Positions 50,641 to 60,541 of a DNA stretch of 64,000 nucleotides are shown piece after piece. The DNA lies in NCBI RefSeq assembly GCF_039831995.1, contig NZ_JBDOIO010000003.1, positions 2,170,001 through 2,234,000 of the forward strand, in the 5' to 3' direction. The notes beneath the pieces are model-generated. The model worked only from the letters and a program-made list of their open reading frames with translations, was not told the origin of the DNA and ran no database searches. The stretch is from Paenibacillus pabuli. Its GTDB lineage: Bacteria; Bacillota; Bacilli; Paenibacillales; Paenibacillaceae. Every line of letters starts with the position of its first letter. The first letter of the stretch is position 1. Both the position numbers and the translations under genes were made by a program.

Positions 50641-52320
50641 TTATGGTTGTGTTTGTTGCTGTTGATCAGATGTTTGTGAAGTATCATAGTCGTTTTTGTT
50701 ACCGATTTTAATTTTGATATCCATCTTCTTGCCATCCCGTACCACATTCAATGTAACTTCGCTGCCGATTTCCTGAGTTTTGATGAAATCAATCAGGTCT
50801 TGGCTTGTGCTGTACGGCGTTCCATTTGCACCCGTGATGATATCATAGGCACGCAGATCGGCTTGATAAGCTGGAGACTGGTAGATGGTGCTGGCTACGA
50901 CAGAACCTTCAGTAATATCGGTTCCCATTTGTTTCGCCACTTCAGGCGTCAGTGCCATTAGAGATGCACCAATGAACGGTACCGGCTCTTTTGGAACCTC
51001 TTTGTTTTCTTTCAGATATTTCACGGCATCCGAGATAACGCTCGAAGGAATCGCAAATCCAATACCTTGCGCGTCAGCGCTAACGGCTACGTTCATACCA
51101 ATGACTTCACCATTAAGGTTAAGCAATGGGCCACCAGAGTTACCCGGGTTAATCGATGCATCGGTTTGCAGCAGGTGGCTGTATTCACGGGTTTTGCCTG
51201 TTTCTTCGTCCGGGATGCTGATTGTACGTTCTTTGGCGCTCAGAACACCGGCAGTTACGGTGTGCTCGAAGCCTTCAGGGTTACCAATGGCAACGAGCCA
51301 TTCACCAACTTGCGTGCTGTTCGAGTCGCCAAGTGGAGCAACAGGGAAATCATCGTCACCGCTGTTTTTTTCGATTTTCAATACGGCAAGGTCAAGATCG
51401 AAGCTGCTTCCCAGCAGTTTGGCTTCGTAAGGTTTGCTGTTGTTCTCCAATGTAACCTGAATGACATCTGCACCTTGAATAACGTGCTGGTTTGTCAGGA
51501 TATATCCTTCTTTGTCAAAAACAAATCCGGAACCAATGCCGAGCGGAACAAGTTGATTGCTTCCCTGCTGCTGCTGCTGCTGCTGGCCTTGGTTGCTATC
51601 CATTCCACCGTTACTTCCGTTACCGAAGAAGTATTGATAGAGTGGATCACTCATTGTGGATCCACCTTGACTTCCACTACGTGTGGACTGGGTAGCCAAA
51701 GTTTCAATTTTGACAACCGCAGGACTTGTGCTCGTCACTACAGAAGAGACATCCTCTTTACCTGTTGGAAGAAGTGATGCAGTCACATTGTTGCTGCTGC
51801 CTGTATTCGTAGAAGTGGATTCCTGACTTGTGCTCTGATTCTTTGCACTTGTTAAGGCTTCTTGCGGAGTAAACAGGTTCGTGCGATCTGCCGTGTACAT
51901 CAATACCGTAATGACCAGCATCCCTGCAATAAAGGAAAACAATAGTGATCTGATCGAGGAGCGCGGCTTACGGTTATTGTAATTCCAGTTTCCATTTCCG
52001 TTTTTGCCACCATTTCCGCCATCTCCACCGTTCCCGGTACCGCTGCTTCCGTTGCTGCGGCCCGCCTGTTCAGAAGATCCGTTGTTGTAGTACATCGGAA
52101 GCGGCTTGACAGGCTCCGGTCTCGTAATCTGTACATTGCCTTCTTCACGGTCGCTATGATTCACATGACTGCTTGCTGTATCTTCCTGATTCACGGACTG
52201 AAAAGGTCCATAAGAATAATAATAAGAGGATTCGTCTGTTCCGGATGTATTGCGGTTATCCGCTTGCTTTGTTTGGTCTTCCTCGTCTTGACGGTTCGGT
52301 CTGTAATTACGTTCGTCCAT
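50641..52320 (-). CDS. htrA: HtrA/DegP-type membrane serine protease with PDZ domain
   Basis: 559 residues. A long polar N-terminus rich in Asn, Gly and Ser (about 1-120) is followed by one membrane helix (S-L-L-F-S-F-I-A-G-M-L-V-I-T-V-L-M-Y). The outside protease domain has catalytic His in T-N-Q-H-V-I, Asp in D-L-D-L-A-V-L-K and Ser in N-P-G-N-S-G-G-P-L-L, and one C-terminal PDZ domain ends D-I-K-I-K-I-G-N-K. A poly-Gln run just before the protease domain comes from seven tandem CAG codons. The start is ATG 52320, with GGGAGG upstream. It degrades or refolds damaged secreted proteins. Confidence 0.94.
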   Translation of the reverse strand: MDERNYRPNRQDEEDQTKQADNRNTSGTDESSYYYSYGPFQSVNQEDTASSHVNHSDREEGNVQITRPEPVKPLPMYYNNGSSEQAGRSNGSSGTGNGGDGGNGGKNGNGNWNYNNRKPRSSIRSLLFSFIAGMLVITVLMYTADRTNLFTPQEALTSAKNQSTSQESTSTNTGSSNNVTASLLPTGKEDVSSVVTSTSPAVVKIETLATQSTRSGSQGGSTMSDPLYQYFFGNGSNGGMDSNQGQQQQQQQGSNQLVPLGIGSGFVFDKEGYILTNQHVIQGADVIQVTLENNSKPYEAKLLGSSFDLDLAVLKIEKNSGDDDFPVAPLGDSNSTQVGEWLVAIGNPEGFEHTVTAGVLSAKERTISIPDEETGKTREYSHLLQTDASINPGNSGGPLLNLNGEVIGMNVAVSADAQGIGFAIPSSVISDAVKYLKENKEVPKEPVPFIGASLMALTPEVAKQMGTDITEGSVVASTIYQSPAYQADLRAYDIITGANGTPYSTSQDLIDFIKTQEIGSEVTLNVVRDGKKMDIKIKIGNKNDYDTSQTSDQQQQTQP

Positions 52321-52467
52321 GCTTTCTACCTCCCAATCTCTTCTTCGCAAGAGATATTCTTTAACTGTCCTTATTTTGTACTTTAAACCTTAACCGTACC
52401 TTAAAAACAATTAAAAAGGAGATAAAAGCACGCAATTATAGAACATTTTTCCCGTTAAATCAGCATT

Positions 52468-53130
52468 TTAATCCTTCTTCTTCACCCAACCTTGACGATG
52501 AGCATAAATGGCCAGTTGTGTACGATCATCCAATTCACACTTCATTAGCAGGTTGCTTACATGTGTTTTGACGGTTTTGATACTAATATGTAGTTCTTCT
52601 CCAATATCTTTGTTGGTTTTGCCTTCTGCAATGAGTAAAAGGACTTCCTTCTCCCGTTCGGTCAGACCGGATTCGTTCTCTCTCGCCGTGCGCTGCCTGA
52701 TTCCCCGGGTTAACGCCTGGGACACATCTCCTGTCATGACAGGCATTCCCCGATAGGCTCCCTGAAGAGCATAGATTAATTCTTCAGCAGATACAGTCTT
52801 CAATACATAGCTGACGGCTCCCGCTTCAATGGCCTGCACCACCAGATCATCCTCGAGAAAACTGGTAAGCATCACTATTTTGGATCCCGGAAATTCACTC
52901 ATGATGGCTTGCGTAGCCTCAGCACCGTTCATGACAGGCATCATCAGATCCATCAATATAAGATCAGGCATCTCACTCTGATCCAGCTTGCGCAGCTGGT
53001 TCAGCGCATCCTGTCCATTTCCCGCTTCTCCCATGACATGAAATGTCGGCTCAAGCATCAGGTACGTTTTTAAGCCCATTCTCACCATATCATGATCGTC
53101 CACAATCATTACATTCACTTTTCCGTTCAT
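52468..53130 (-). CDS. liaR: LiaR/VraR-like response regulator
   Basis: 220 residues. The receiver has M-I-V-D-D-H-D-M-V-R-M-G-L, the phospho-acceptor Asp in L-I-L-M-D-L-M-M-P and Lys in V-L-K-T. The LuxR-type helix-turn-helix reads L-T-E-R-E-K-E-V-L-L-L-I-A-E-G-K-T-N-K-D-I-G. It overlaps the kinase gene by four bases. It is the output of a LiaFSR cell-envelope stress system; targets usually include its own operon and lipid II-antibiotic defence genes. Confidence 0.92.
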   Translation of the reverse strand: MNGKVNVMIVDDHDMVRMGLKTYLMLEPTFHVMGEAGNGQDALNQLRKLDQSEMPDLILMDLMMPVMNGAEATQAIMSEFPGSKIVMLTSFLEDDLVVQAIEAGAVSYVLKTVSAEELIYALQGAYRGMPVMTGDVSQALTRGIRQRTARENESGLTEREKEVLLLIAEGKTNKDIGEELHISIKTVKTHVSNLLMKCELDDRTQLAIYAHRQGWVKKKD

Positions 53131-54164
53131 TCCGTTTCCCCCTCTGGTTCATCTGGGAATTTCGGGATAAGCACCCGTACTGTCGTTCCCGCTCCCGGTT
53201 TCGAAATAATCTGGACATCTCCGCCAAGCTTTTCTGCCCGTTCACGCATGGTGGACAATCCATAGGACCCTGGTCGCTCAACTTGCTGCATGAAGCCCTG
53301 ACCGTCATCGCTTATGCTCATGCTGATCTGATGCTCGCTCTCCCGTATGGACAGACTGACAAGACCAGCCTCCGCATGCTTCACCACATTGGCAACGGCC
53401 TCCTGAATAACAAGAAACAGCTGGTGCTCGATGGCATCCGAGACACCGCCATCCAGTTCCAGCTCTTTTACTCCCTTTAATCCATTCTGTCTGCAATAAT
53501 CCGGAAACCATCGATCCAGTGCCTCAGCCAGATCCCTGCCCTCAAGCTCCACCGGACGAAGCTGTGCAATGAGACCGCGCATCTGTCGTTGTGCGACATG
53601 CGACATCTGGATTAATTGCTCCAGTACCTTATGTCCATGTTCCGGATTCATTTCCAGCAGTCGTGGCAAGGAGGACGCTGACATATGAATGGCGAACAAC
53701 TGCTGGCTGACCGTATCATGCAGGTCCCTCGCCATCCGTCTGCGTTCTTCAAGAACGGCCCTTTCGGAAGCCTGTTCTTTTTCGATGACTTCCTGCTCAC
53801 CAAGGCGCTGAAGCAGTCTCATTTTTTTCTCGATCGAATCCATCATTACGTTAAACTCCTGGTATACCCGGCCGAACGAGGCATCATCTGCTTCAGGCAT
53901 GCGAACGGCTAGGTTCCCCTTGGATACTTTCAGCATATTCAGATCCAGAAGATCGATTTTGCGCTGAAGCCGCAGTGCAGCAATATATCCAGTAACCACA
54001 GTCGCCAGCACGACGACAGCAACATACGTCCAAGCACGCTGCCGTCCTGTTCCCATCAGCACCTCTCCATACAGCAAGTAGAACCCGCCCAGTGTAATCA
54101 GCCCCGTCAGGGCAAAATACATCATCAGTTCCCACTTGTTGGCTTTGAGAATCGTTCGAATCAT
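53127..54164 (-). CDS. liaS: LiaS-like sensor histidine kinase
   Basis: 345 residues. It has two membrane helices (about 14-33 and 45-64) with a very short outside loop, as in intramembrane-sensing LiaS/VraS kinases. HAMP and coiled coil follow (E-R-A-V-L-E-E-R-R-R-M-A-R-D-L-H), with the phospho-acceptor His149 in D-L-H-D-T-V-S-Q-Q, then the HATPase boxes (Q-E-A-V-A-N-V-V-K-H-A, D-D-G-Q-G-F, G-L-S-T-M-R-E-R-A). AAGGTGG precedes the ATG. It lies between liaF and liaR. Confidence 0.92.
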   Translation of the reverse strand: MIRTILKANKWELMMYFALTGLITLGGFYLLYGEVLMGTGRQRAWTYVAVVVLATVVTGYIAALRLQRKIDLLDLNMLKVSKGNLAVRMPEADDASFGRVYQEFNVMMDSIEKKMRLLQRLGEQEVIEKEQASERAVLEERRRMARDLHDTVSQQLFAIHMSASSLPRLLEMNPEHGHKVLEQLIQMSHVAQRQMRGLIAQLRPVELEGRDLAEALDRWFPDYCRQNGLKGVKELELDGGVSDAIEHQLFLVIQEAVANVVKHAEAGLVSLSIRESEHQISMSISDDGQGFMQQVERPGSYGLSTMRERAEKLGGDVQIISKPGAGTTVRVLIPKFPDEPEGETE

Positions 54165-54167
54165 GCG

Positions 54168-55211
54168 TTAACCCACCTTATTTACTTTGACGTCTCCGAT
54201 AAATACACTTACTACGATCCGCACCTTTTTTCCTGCTTCGCGGTAATGGGAAGTTTCAGCCTGCGCGCTGCTGAGAAATCCACCCCGTTTTTGGTTCAGC
54301 AGAGACATATCTCCGATAAACGAGTTAGTCGTGACGGTAACTCCCAGATCCATGTCTGCCGGTACAAATACCTTAACATCCCCAATAAAAGAAGAAATGT
54401 TGATTTTGGTCTCGCCATAAGGGATTTGTGCTTTCGTCAAGTCTATAACCGTATCACCGATAAACGCCGAGATATTCATTGGTTTAAGGGAAAACACTTC
54501 CTGTCCCATGTAGAGATCACCAATAAAAGCTGATTTGTTAATGGTATTTCTGCTGCCGTAATCTTCATATTCACTACCGTATCCGCCATCATTATAGTGC
54601 TTTCCATACCCGTTACCATCTGGACCATGAGAATGATGTTTTTTCTTATGATGATGTCCCTGATGCTGATGCCCCTGATGCGTTTCACCTTGAGCCCCTG
54701 TATAGAAAGGACCGGAATGATCGTCTTTTGGTTCCGGTTCAGGTTTACCAAACGTCTTTTCGAATTGTTCATCAAAAGAAGAAGGCATTTCCAAATCCTC
54801 GGAAGACAAAGGTTGATAAGGTTCGGGCGGCGGAGGTGGCTGCATTTGGTCTTGATGTTTGCGATCACGGCGACGAGGCCCGATCAGGACAAACAGTCCA
54901 CCGCCAATCAACATGATTGGAATGAGATAACGAATGAACTCACCCATGGAATAGTCAATCCAGCCGAGATTTCGTGACAGGAAGTATCCGCCTATAGCCA
55001 GTACAATGACAGGTCCGATCATGGCGTAACCACCATTGCGACGAATTTCGGTCACTCCTTTGACGCCCCACCAGATTAAAAACAGCGGCCAATATGTTCT
55101 GAATATATATCCTATATCAATGTCATAACCCAATTGCCGAAATAAAATGATCGCACCAACAGCAATCAGCGGTATGCCAACCCACCAGCGGTCTCGCATA
55201 GATCGTTTCAT
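54168..55211 (-). CDS. liaF: LiaF-like inhibitor of the envelope stress kinase, with His-rich linker
   Basis: 347 residues. The N-terminal half has four membrane helices (G-I-P-L-I-A-V-G-A-I-I-L-F onward). The C-terminal half is a beta-repeat domain in which F-I-G-D occurs five times (SAFIGDLY, SAFIGDTV, SSFIGDVK, NSFIGDMS, SVFIGDVK), the DUF2154 pattern of LiaF/VraT proteins that hold LiaS inactive. Between them lies a long linker with a proline run and a stretch of many His and Lys residues (about 175-195), which could bind metal. AAGGAG precedes the ATG. It is the first gene of liaF-liaS-liaR, three bases before liaS. Confidence 0.92.
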   Translation of the reverse strand: MKRSMRDRWWVGIPLIAVGAIILFRQLGYDIDIGYIFRTYWPLFLIWWGVKGVTEIRRNGGYAMIGPVIVLAIGGYFLSRNLGWIDYSMGEFIRYLIPIMLIGGGLFVLIGPRRRDRKHQDQMQPPPPPEPYQPLSSEDLEMPSSFDEQFEKTFGKPEPEPKDDHSGPFYTGAQGETHQGHQHQGHHHKKKHHSHGPDGNGYGKHYNDGGYGSEYEDYGSRNTINKSAFIGDLYMGQEVFSLKPMNISAFIGDTVIDLTKAQIPYGETKINISSFIGDVKVFVPADMDLGVTVTTNSFIGDMSLLNQKRGGFLSSAQAETSHYREAGKKVRIVVSVFIGDVKVNKVG

Positions 55212-55349
55212 CGCTCATGTCTCCTTCGTCTGTATTCTGTATCCAGTGTACCTCAGACAAGAGTTGGTTAACAGCGGCGGCAGATGGAATTCGTCTCGGT
55301 CTCGAGACTGAGGCGGGAGGATATTTATGTAAGATCCCAAAAATCAAAA

Positions 55350-55375
55350 CACCCTGGAGCATTTGCCCCAGGGTG
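55350..55375 (-). terminator. Terminator of the SASP gene
   Basis: CACCCTGG (55350-55357) pairs with CCAGGGTG (55368-55375). On the minus strand it is followed by TTTTGATTTTT. Confidence 0.8.
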
Positions 55376-55388
55376 CATGAATCTTTAT

Positions 55389-55607
55389 TTATTTTTGAAA
55401 TTTGCCTGCGCGGCCTACTTGGCCTGTTTGTCCAGTGTTTTCTACACCGAACTCTGCATTGTATTTTTCATCAGGTGTTTGGAAATTTTCCTGTACTTTG
55501 TTTTGCTCGGATTGTTTCACTTTGCTTGCCGCAGTTTCTTGCCCAAACTCTGCATTGTACTTCTCGTTTGGCGTTTGATACCCTTGTCCTTGTGTTCTTT
55601 TAGCCAC
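55389..55607 (-). CDS. sspE: Gamma-type small acid-soluble spore protein
   Basis: 72 residues made of two repeats, each holding (Q)TP(N/D)EKYNAEFG, rich in Gln, Asn, Gly and Glu and lacking Trp and Cys. This is the gamma-type SASP pattern: an amino acid store in the spore core that is degraded by the GPR protease at germination. The start is GTG 55607, with AGAGGTGA upstream. It should be transcribed in the forespore under sigma-G, though I could not define that promoter with confidence. Confidence 0.93.
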   Translation of the reverse strand: MAKRTQGQGYQTPNEKYNAEFGQETAASKVKQSEQNKVQENFQTPDEKYNAEFGVENTGQTGQVGRAGKFQK

Positions 55608-55719
55608 AACGAATCACCTCTCTCTTCATATTTACGCTGCACTGCTGCTGCGCGGGGTTCGTCCCCAGTCAGTATTATGTGAAGAGAGTACTTCAGTTAT
55701 TCATCCTTAACATTCCAAA

Positions 55720-56499
55720 TTAAACGGCCTTGTCTAACCATGAATCTGGCACGGATTTGTACACATCGATGGCTTCAGACAACTCGTCCAGCATCTTTTC
55801 CGTACACTTTCCATCACCTTGTTTGATCACCTGTACCTCGACGTCCTTCTTGCCCCATTCCTTATAAACTTGCTTCGTTGTCGGAAAATAAAGATCGATT
55901 TTATTACCCTTGATAGCTGAACCTGTGTCCGCAACGATGCCGTAACCGTACCCGGGAATATAGAGAATAGAACCAAGAGGAAATAATTTGGGATCAGCAG
56001 CGATGGTTGACACCGTCTCCTTATCTCTTCGTACCTTCACTCCAGAGTAAGTAATACCATATTGAGGATGCTTCGGACCTTTTCCGGTTGATTCTACACC
56101 CGCCGTGTAACCTGTCGCGGTCACCTTTTGCGTGCCCAGCACCTGTTCCGAGCGTGGTGCCATCACCGGCATGGATGGGTCCAGCGCGAGCTGCTTGCCA
56201 GGAACATCAGGCTTAGGAATGACAATGGGCTGTGGAGACCACAATAATGCCATATAGACCATCGTCGTGACCTGTGCCTGATCACTGTATTTATAATCAT
56301 GGATCGACACCTTGGGCTGGATTCCAACTTGCTGCGCTGCTGCCTGATCCTGCCTCTTGGTTACATGCAGCACCGCATTTTCCTCTTCGAATGTATAAGC
56401 CTCTGCCTGATTCCAAGTCAAGACCAACCCGATTGATATGGCAATGCTCGAAATGAGAACCCGTAATTGTTTTGTTTTCATTGCATTTTGCTTTTTCAT
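55720..56499 (-). CDS. 3D-domain protein (exported, YuiC/RpfB-like hydrolase domain)
   Basis: 259 residues. An N-terminal signal or anchor helix (about 12-32) is followed by a spacer and a C-terminal 3D domain. The three conserved aspartates are visible in T-A-x-A-x-D... ([13 protein letters not shown]), [10 protein letters not shown] and K-I-D-L-Y-F. The domain resembles the MltA catalytic barrel and is found in wall-cleaving proteins such as YuiC and YocH, so lytic transglycosylase activity outside the membrane is likely. GGGGGAGG precedes the ATG. Single gene. Confidence 0.87.
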   Translation of the reverse strand: MKKQNAMKTKQLRVLISSIAISIGLVLTWNQAEAYTFEEENAVLHVTKRQDQAAAQQVGIQPKVSIHDYKYSDQAQVTTMVYMALLWSPQPIVIPKPDVPGKQLALDPSMPVMAPRSEQVLGTQKVTATGYTAGVESTGKGPKHPQYGITYSGVKVRRDKETVSTIAADPKLFPLGSILYIPGYGYGIVADTGSAIKGNKIDLYFPTTKQVYKEWGKKDVEVQVIKQGDGKCTEKMLDELSEAIDVYKSVPDSWLDKAV

Positions 56500-56589
56500 T
56501 TTAAAACCTCCCCCTTACTGCAAAGGTTTTCCAAAAAGCAAAATGGTTATACATGCTCCTACTCCGGTGTATCCCATTACATAGATAGC

Positions 56590-56640
56590 AAAAAAAACCG
56601 TCCAGAGGACATGGTTTAGGGGCCATGCTCCAGACGGTCT
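56590..56640 (-). terminator. Terminator of thrS
   Basis: On the minus strand GACCGTCTGGAGCATGG pairs with CCATGTCCTCTGGACGGT, followed by eight T (56597-56590). Confidence 0.9.
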
Positions 56641-56657
56641 TTCATCACTGCGTAATA

Positions 56658-58595
56658 TTATATGGATCTTGTGCTAATTTCTTCTTTTAATTGAGCCACG
56701 ATTTCAGACACAGGTTTCATGCCGAGATCGCCTTCTCCGCGTTTACGCACGGACACGGATTCAGCACTGCGTTCATTTTCACCAACGACAAACATATATG
56801 GCATTTTTTCAAGCTGTGCCTCACGGATTTTATATCCAAGCTTCTCGTTGCGCAAGTCAGCCTCCGCAGAAATTCCCGCGCGCTTCAGTTTTGCTTCCAC
56901 TTCACGTGCGTACTCGTCGAAGTTTCCGGATACTGGAATGACTTTTGCTTGAACAGGAGAGAGCCACAGTGGGAATGCGCCCGCAAAGTTTTCCAGCAAG
57001 AATGCAGTGAAGCGTTCCATCGTACTGATTACGCCGCGGTGAATAACGACCGGACGATGTTTCTGTCCGTCATCTCCAACATATTCCAGTTCGAAGCGTT
57101 CTGGCAGCAGGAAGTCCAGTTGTACAGTAGACAACGTTTCTTCCTTGCCCAGTGCTGTTTTGATCTGCACGTCCAGTTTCGGACCATAGAACGCCGCTTC
57201 ACCTTCTGCTTCATAGAAAGGCAAATTGAGTTCTTCCACAACTTCACGCAGCATGCGTTGGGACATTTCCCACATCTCATCGTTTTGGAAGTATTTCTCG
57301 GTATCCTGCGGATCACGGTAAGACAGACGGAAGCGATATTCATGAATACCAAAATCCTTGTAAACCGTTTGGATCAATTCAATAACACGAGCGAACTCTT
57401 CCTTGATCTGATCCGGACGACAGAAAATGTGTGAGTCGTTTAGGGTCATCGCGCGAACGCGGTGCAGCCCTGTCAGAGCACCCGACATCTCGTATCGGTG
57501 CATCATGCCGAGCTCAGCAATCCGAATCGGCAGGTCACGGTAGCTGTGCATGCTGGACTTGTACACCATCATATGGTGCGGACAGTTCATTGGACGAAGA
57601 ACGAGTTCCTCGTTATCCATAACCATTTTCGGGAACATGTCCTCTTGATAGTGCTCCCAGTGTCCAGACGTTTTGTACAATTCCACATTACCTAGAACCG
57701 GAGTATACACGTGCTGGTATCCAAGGCTTTCTTCCAAATCCACAATGTAACGTTCCAACGTACGACGCAGTTTGGCACCGTTTGGCAGCCAGATTGGCAG
57801 ACCTTGTCCAACCAGTTGGGAGAACGTGAACATCTCAAGTTCTTTACCCAGCTTACGGTGATCCCGTTTACGTGCTTCCTCAAGGAAGTGCAGGTGCTCA
57901 TCAAGCTGAGCCTTTTTCACAAAAGCCGTACCGTAGATACGCTGCAGCATTTTATTTTTGCTGTCCCCACGCCAGTATGCACCAGCAACATTCATCAGTT
58001 TGAACACTTTGATTTTGCCTGTGGAAGGTACGTGTGGCCCACGGCACAGATCGAAGAACTCGCCCTGCTCATAAATAGTGATAACACTTTCTTCCGGCAA
58101 ATCACGAATCAATTCGAGTTTGTAAGGATCGCCCACTTCTTCAAACGTTTTGATTGCTTCAGCGCGGCTAACTTCCTTGCGTACAATCGGCAAGTTTTCA
58201 CTAACAATCCGTTCCATTTCCTTCTCGATCTTTTGCAGATCTTCCGGGTTAAGTGGATGCTCCAGATCCATATCATAGTAGAATCCATCTTCGATAACAG
58301 GTCCAACACCCAGGTGAACCTCTTTGCTGCCGTATAGACGCTTCACAGCCTGAGCGAGCAAGTGAGCTGTACTGTGACGCATAACTTCAAGTCCGTCTGG
58401 TGAATCGAAAGTCACGATCTCTACCAAAGCTCCCTCATGAAGTTGTGTCGACAAGTCCACTACGATTCCATCCAATTTGCCTGCTACGGCATTTTTGCGC
58501 AATCCGCTGCTAATGGATGCTGCTACGTCCTCAATGCTGCTGCCATCGGCATACTCACGTACCGAACCATCCGGTAGTTTAATGTTAACTGCCAT
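56658..58595 (-). CDS. thrS: Threonyl-tRNA synthetase
   Basis: 645 residues, full length. An N-terminal TGS domain ([18 protein letters not shown]), a second additional domain with [11 protein letters not shown] and [10 protein letters not shown], then the class II catalytic core with zinc-binding Cys in M-N-C-P-H-H, the R-M-H-R-Y-E-M-S-G motif 2 region and G-V-I-S-T-M-E-R-F motif 3, and an anticodon-binding domain. It charges tRNA-Thr and edits mischarged serine. The start is ATG 58595, with AGGAGG ten bases upstream. A threonine T-box leader precedes it. Confidence 0.97.
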   Translation of the reverse strand: MAVNIKLPDGSVREYADGSSIEDVAASISSGLRKNAVAGKLDGIVVDLSTQLHEGALVEIVTFDSPDGLEVMRHSTAHLLAQAVKRLYGSKEVHLGVGPVIEDGFYYDMDLEHPLNPEDLQKIEKEMERIVSENLPIVRKEVSRAEAIKTFEEVGDPYKLELIRDLPEESVITIYEQGEFFDLCRGPHVPSTGKIKVFKLMNVAGAYWRGDSKNKMLQRIYGTAFVKKAQLDEHLHFLEEARKRDHRKLGKELEMFTFSQLVGQGLPIWLPNGAKLRRTLERYIVDLEESLGYQHVYTPVLGNVELYKTSGHWEHYQEDMFPKMVMDNEELVLRPMNCPHHMMVYKSSMHSYRDLPIRIAELGMMHRYEMSGALTGLHRVRAMTLNDSHIFCRPDQIKEEFARVIELIQTVYKDFGIHEYRFRLSYRDPQDTEKYFQNDEMWEMSQRMLREVVEELNLPFYEAEGEAAFYGPKLDVQIKTALGKEETLSTVQLDFLLPERFELEYVGDDGQKHRPVVIHRGVISTMERFTAFLLENFAGAFPLWLSPVQAKVIPVSGNFDEYAREVEAKLKRAGISAEADLRNEKLGYKIREAQLEKMPYMFVVGENERSAESVSVRKRGEGDLGMKPVSEIVAQLKEEISTRSI

Positions 58596-58684
58596 TTGTC
58601 TCATTCCTCCTGTAAATGTAACCTTGTCCATCAATATCATGGACTGATGATCTATTGCTGTTCCTGCTGATTGGCAAAGAACGC

Positions 58685-58945
58685 AAAAAACACCCGTCCC
58701 GGCAAAGGGACGAGTGTTGTATACTCGTGGTTCCACCCTAGTTCAGCTGTTTCATTCTATAATTGAAAGTACAGCCCTCATTGGCATGACGATAACGGGC
58801 ATGACCCGGCATATCCTTACTCACGGAAATATCGATCCATCTCCGTTTTCAAAACTGCAGCTACAAAGGGGTAAACCAAACGTGGCATCCGGAGGAAATT
58901 TCAGCCTGGTTCCCTCTCTCTGCACCGACCGAGCGTATGGTCCTT
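58685..58945 (-). ncRNA. T-box riboswitch of thrS
   Basis: On the minus strand the T-box sequence AGGGTGGAACCACG (58739-58726) is present. It is followed by a terminator in which CACTCGTCCC (58716-58707) pairs with GGGACGGGTG (58700-58691) and a six-U tract (58690-58685). Stem I material extends upstream to about 58945. A possible Thr specifier ACC lies at 58872-58870, but the specifier loop was not proven. Uncharged tRNA-Thr would stabilise the antiterminator and switch on thrS. Confidence 0.9.
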
Positions 58946-59012
58946 GTCTTTGTCAACGCTTTTGCTTAATTAGTAGAGTTCATCCATAAAAACATGTTCA
59001 TTAATTCATGGA

Positions 59013-59957
59013 TCAACAGTTATTATAATTGCCGAGATCACTTGCGTCAAGGCCTGACAATAAGCCTGAACGAAGCACTTCACACTCCGGGCAATGATGG
59101 CATAATTGCACCTTGTCCTCGAAGATTTGGCGAATCGTCGATATAATCGGCAGATCGGGTGTGTTCGTATGCAGCATCACTTTTTCGGGAGATATCGATA
59201 TAAGTGTGCTTACAATCATGTCTTCAATATCCATTTCCAGTTCGAGACCCGGCATCTCCACGACGACTTGCTCATCTTTTTGCACAGGCAGCAGGTTCAG
59301 CCCCGCATCAAGCACCTGAAATTCATGCGAGCCTTTGTGTACCAGATGGACTAGAGGTACTTTGGCCTCCTGAAAGAACACAAAGTACTTTAGCAGTCCC
59401 ATGAACTCTTCGTATTGACGATCCATCCAGAACTCATCCAGTGCATATTCCACCAGTTCGTGCAGTTCCTGTTTGTATTGCTTCATTCGAAAATGGAGAA
59501 TGCCTTCAAGGTGAAAGAAATGAACCTCCTCCAGATCATGTCTAAGACCATTTGCGAGTGTTAAACGCCGTTTTTCTCGAAGTCCCGGCTGATCCAGATC
59601 ACCGTTGAATAACAAGGGCATGCAGATCCGGTTCACCTTCTCCACTTCATATTCGTCCATAACGGAACAAGCCTTGGAAATCATGTTTTCTACAATGGAG
59701 CGCTCCCGGGTATCCATAATAAAATCAGCCAGTCCTTTGGCAAGCAAATCACTGATTTGAGGCAGCCACTGCTGAAAGTCCACATGATTTTCATTCCCTC
59801 GGCAGACCCAGGCTGCTTTACCGTCATTATGTTTGAAGGTGAGCCGGAAACCTCTTTTGCTTATATGTAAACCTTTGGTTTTCTCTTTGATGCAGCGATA
59901 AAATTGATCTGCTTCCTCCTGCCCTGACACATCGGTCCATACGGCGAACAGCTCCAC
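59013..59957 (-). CDS. ytxC: YtxC-like sporulation-associated protein
   Basis: 314 residues, cytoplasmic. It contains the helical blocks V-E-Y-A-L-D-E-F-W-M-D-R-Q-Y-E-E-F and L-K-Y-F-V-F-F-Q-E that I associate with YtxC, and a C-terminal C-H-H-C-P-E-C. In Bacillus subtilis ytxC also lies directly upstream of thrS. The start is GTG 59957, with AAAGGAG nine bases upstream; the frame is open further but lacks a site. Its molecular role is not known; the name reflects sequence type and synteny. Confidence 0.72.
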   Translation of the reverse strand: MELFAVWTDVSGQEEADQFYRCIKEKTKGLHISKRGFRLTFKHNDGKAAWVCRGNENHVDFQQWLPQISDLLAKGLADFIMDTRERSIVENMISKACSVMDEYEVEKVNRICMPLLFNGDLDQPGLREKRRLTLANGLRHDLEEVHFFHLEGILHFRMKQYKQELHELVEYALDEFWMDRQYEEFMGLLKYFVFFQEAKVPLVHLVHKGSHEFQVLDAGLNLLPVQKDEQVVVEMPGLELEMDIEDMIVSTLISISPEKVMLHTNTPDLPIISTIRQIFEDKVQLCHHCPECEVLRSGLLSGLDASDLGNYNNC

Positions 59958-60136
59958 AAGAATCACTCCTTTCCTTCTGTTCAAAGTATATGGCAAGGCC
60001 GATGGGTATATACGAAGCGGATTGATGGAAAGCGTGTCATCATTTCTCAGTATATTTGTAAAGGGTTTGGAGTTCCGGCAAAAATGTGTTATTATTTTGA
60101 TAACAGTATGTTTCACGGAAAAGGGGGGAAGCCAAA

Positions 60137-60541
60137 ATGAGACAACAACCAAGAATGCTCCGCAGTGTTTTCATCATCATTTTGTGTTTGTTCCAAGCGT
60201 TGTGCTTCCCGATTCCGATGCAGACAGAATCCGCTGTTGGCGTATCCGTTGATGCCACTTCCAACAAGGAAGTGTTATTGCAAATACCCGAGACTCAGCA
60301 AAAACCTGCTATCCGCAAATACTCGCAAGTCATGGTCAAGCTGATTGCAGTGACAAATAACAAGCCTGTATTTCTGGTGCTTGCCTTATTGCTGATGCTG
60401 CGAATTCCTACTCCGCGTCTGCCCTTTAAACCGTTGATTTGTCTGTTTAAGCGCAGATTATTTCTGCTACCCATTAAATTCACCAGCATGTATTTGTCCC
60501 TCGCCCCTACTGCACCAAGATACGTAAACGTCCTTCGCTAG
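60137..60541 (+). CDS. Small membrane protein, function unknown
   Basis: 134 residues with GGGGGGAAGCC before the ATG. An N-terminal hydrophobic segment (about 8-25) may be a signal or anchor, followed by a polar loop and a second hydrophobic stretch (about 73-90). The C-terminus is strongly basic (K-P-L-I-C-L-F-K-R-R-L-F...). I do not recognise a family. The good ribosome binding site supports it as a real gene, but composition alone would not. It diverges from the ytxC-like gene. Confidence 0.5.
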   Translation: MRQQPRMLRSVFIIILCLFQALCFPIPMQTESAVGVSVDATSNKEVLLQIPETQQKPAIRKYSQVMVKLIAVTNNKPVFLVLALLLMLRIPTPRLPFKPLICLFKRRLFLLPIKFTSMYLSLAPTAPRYVNVLR

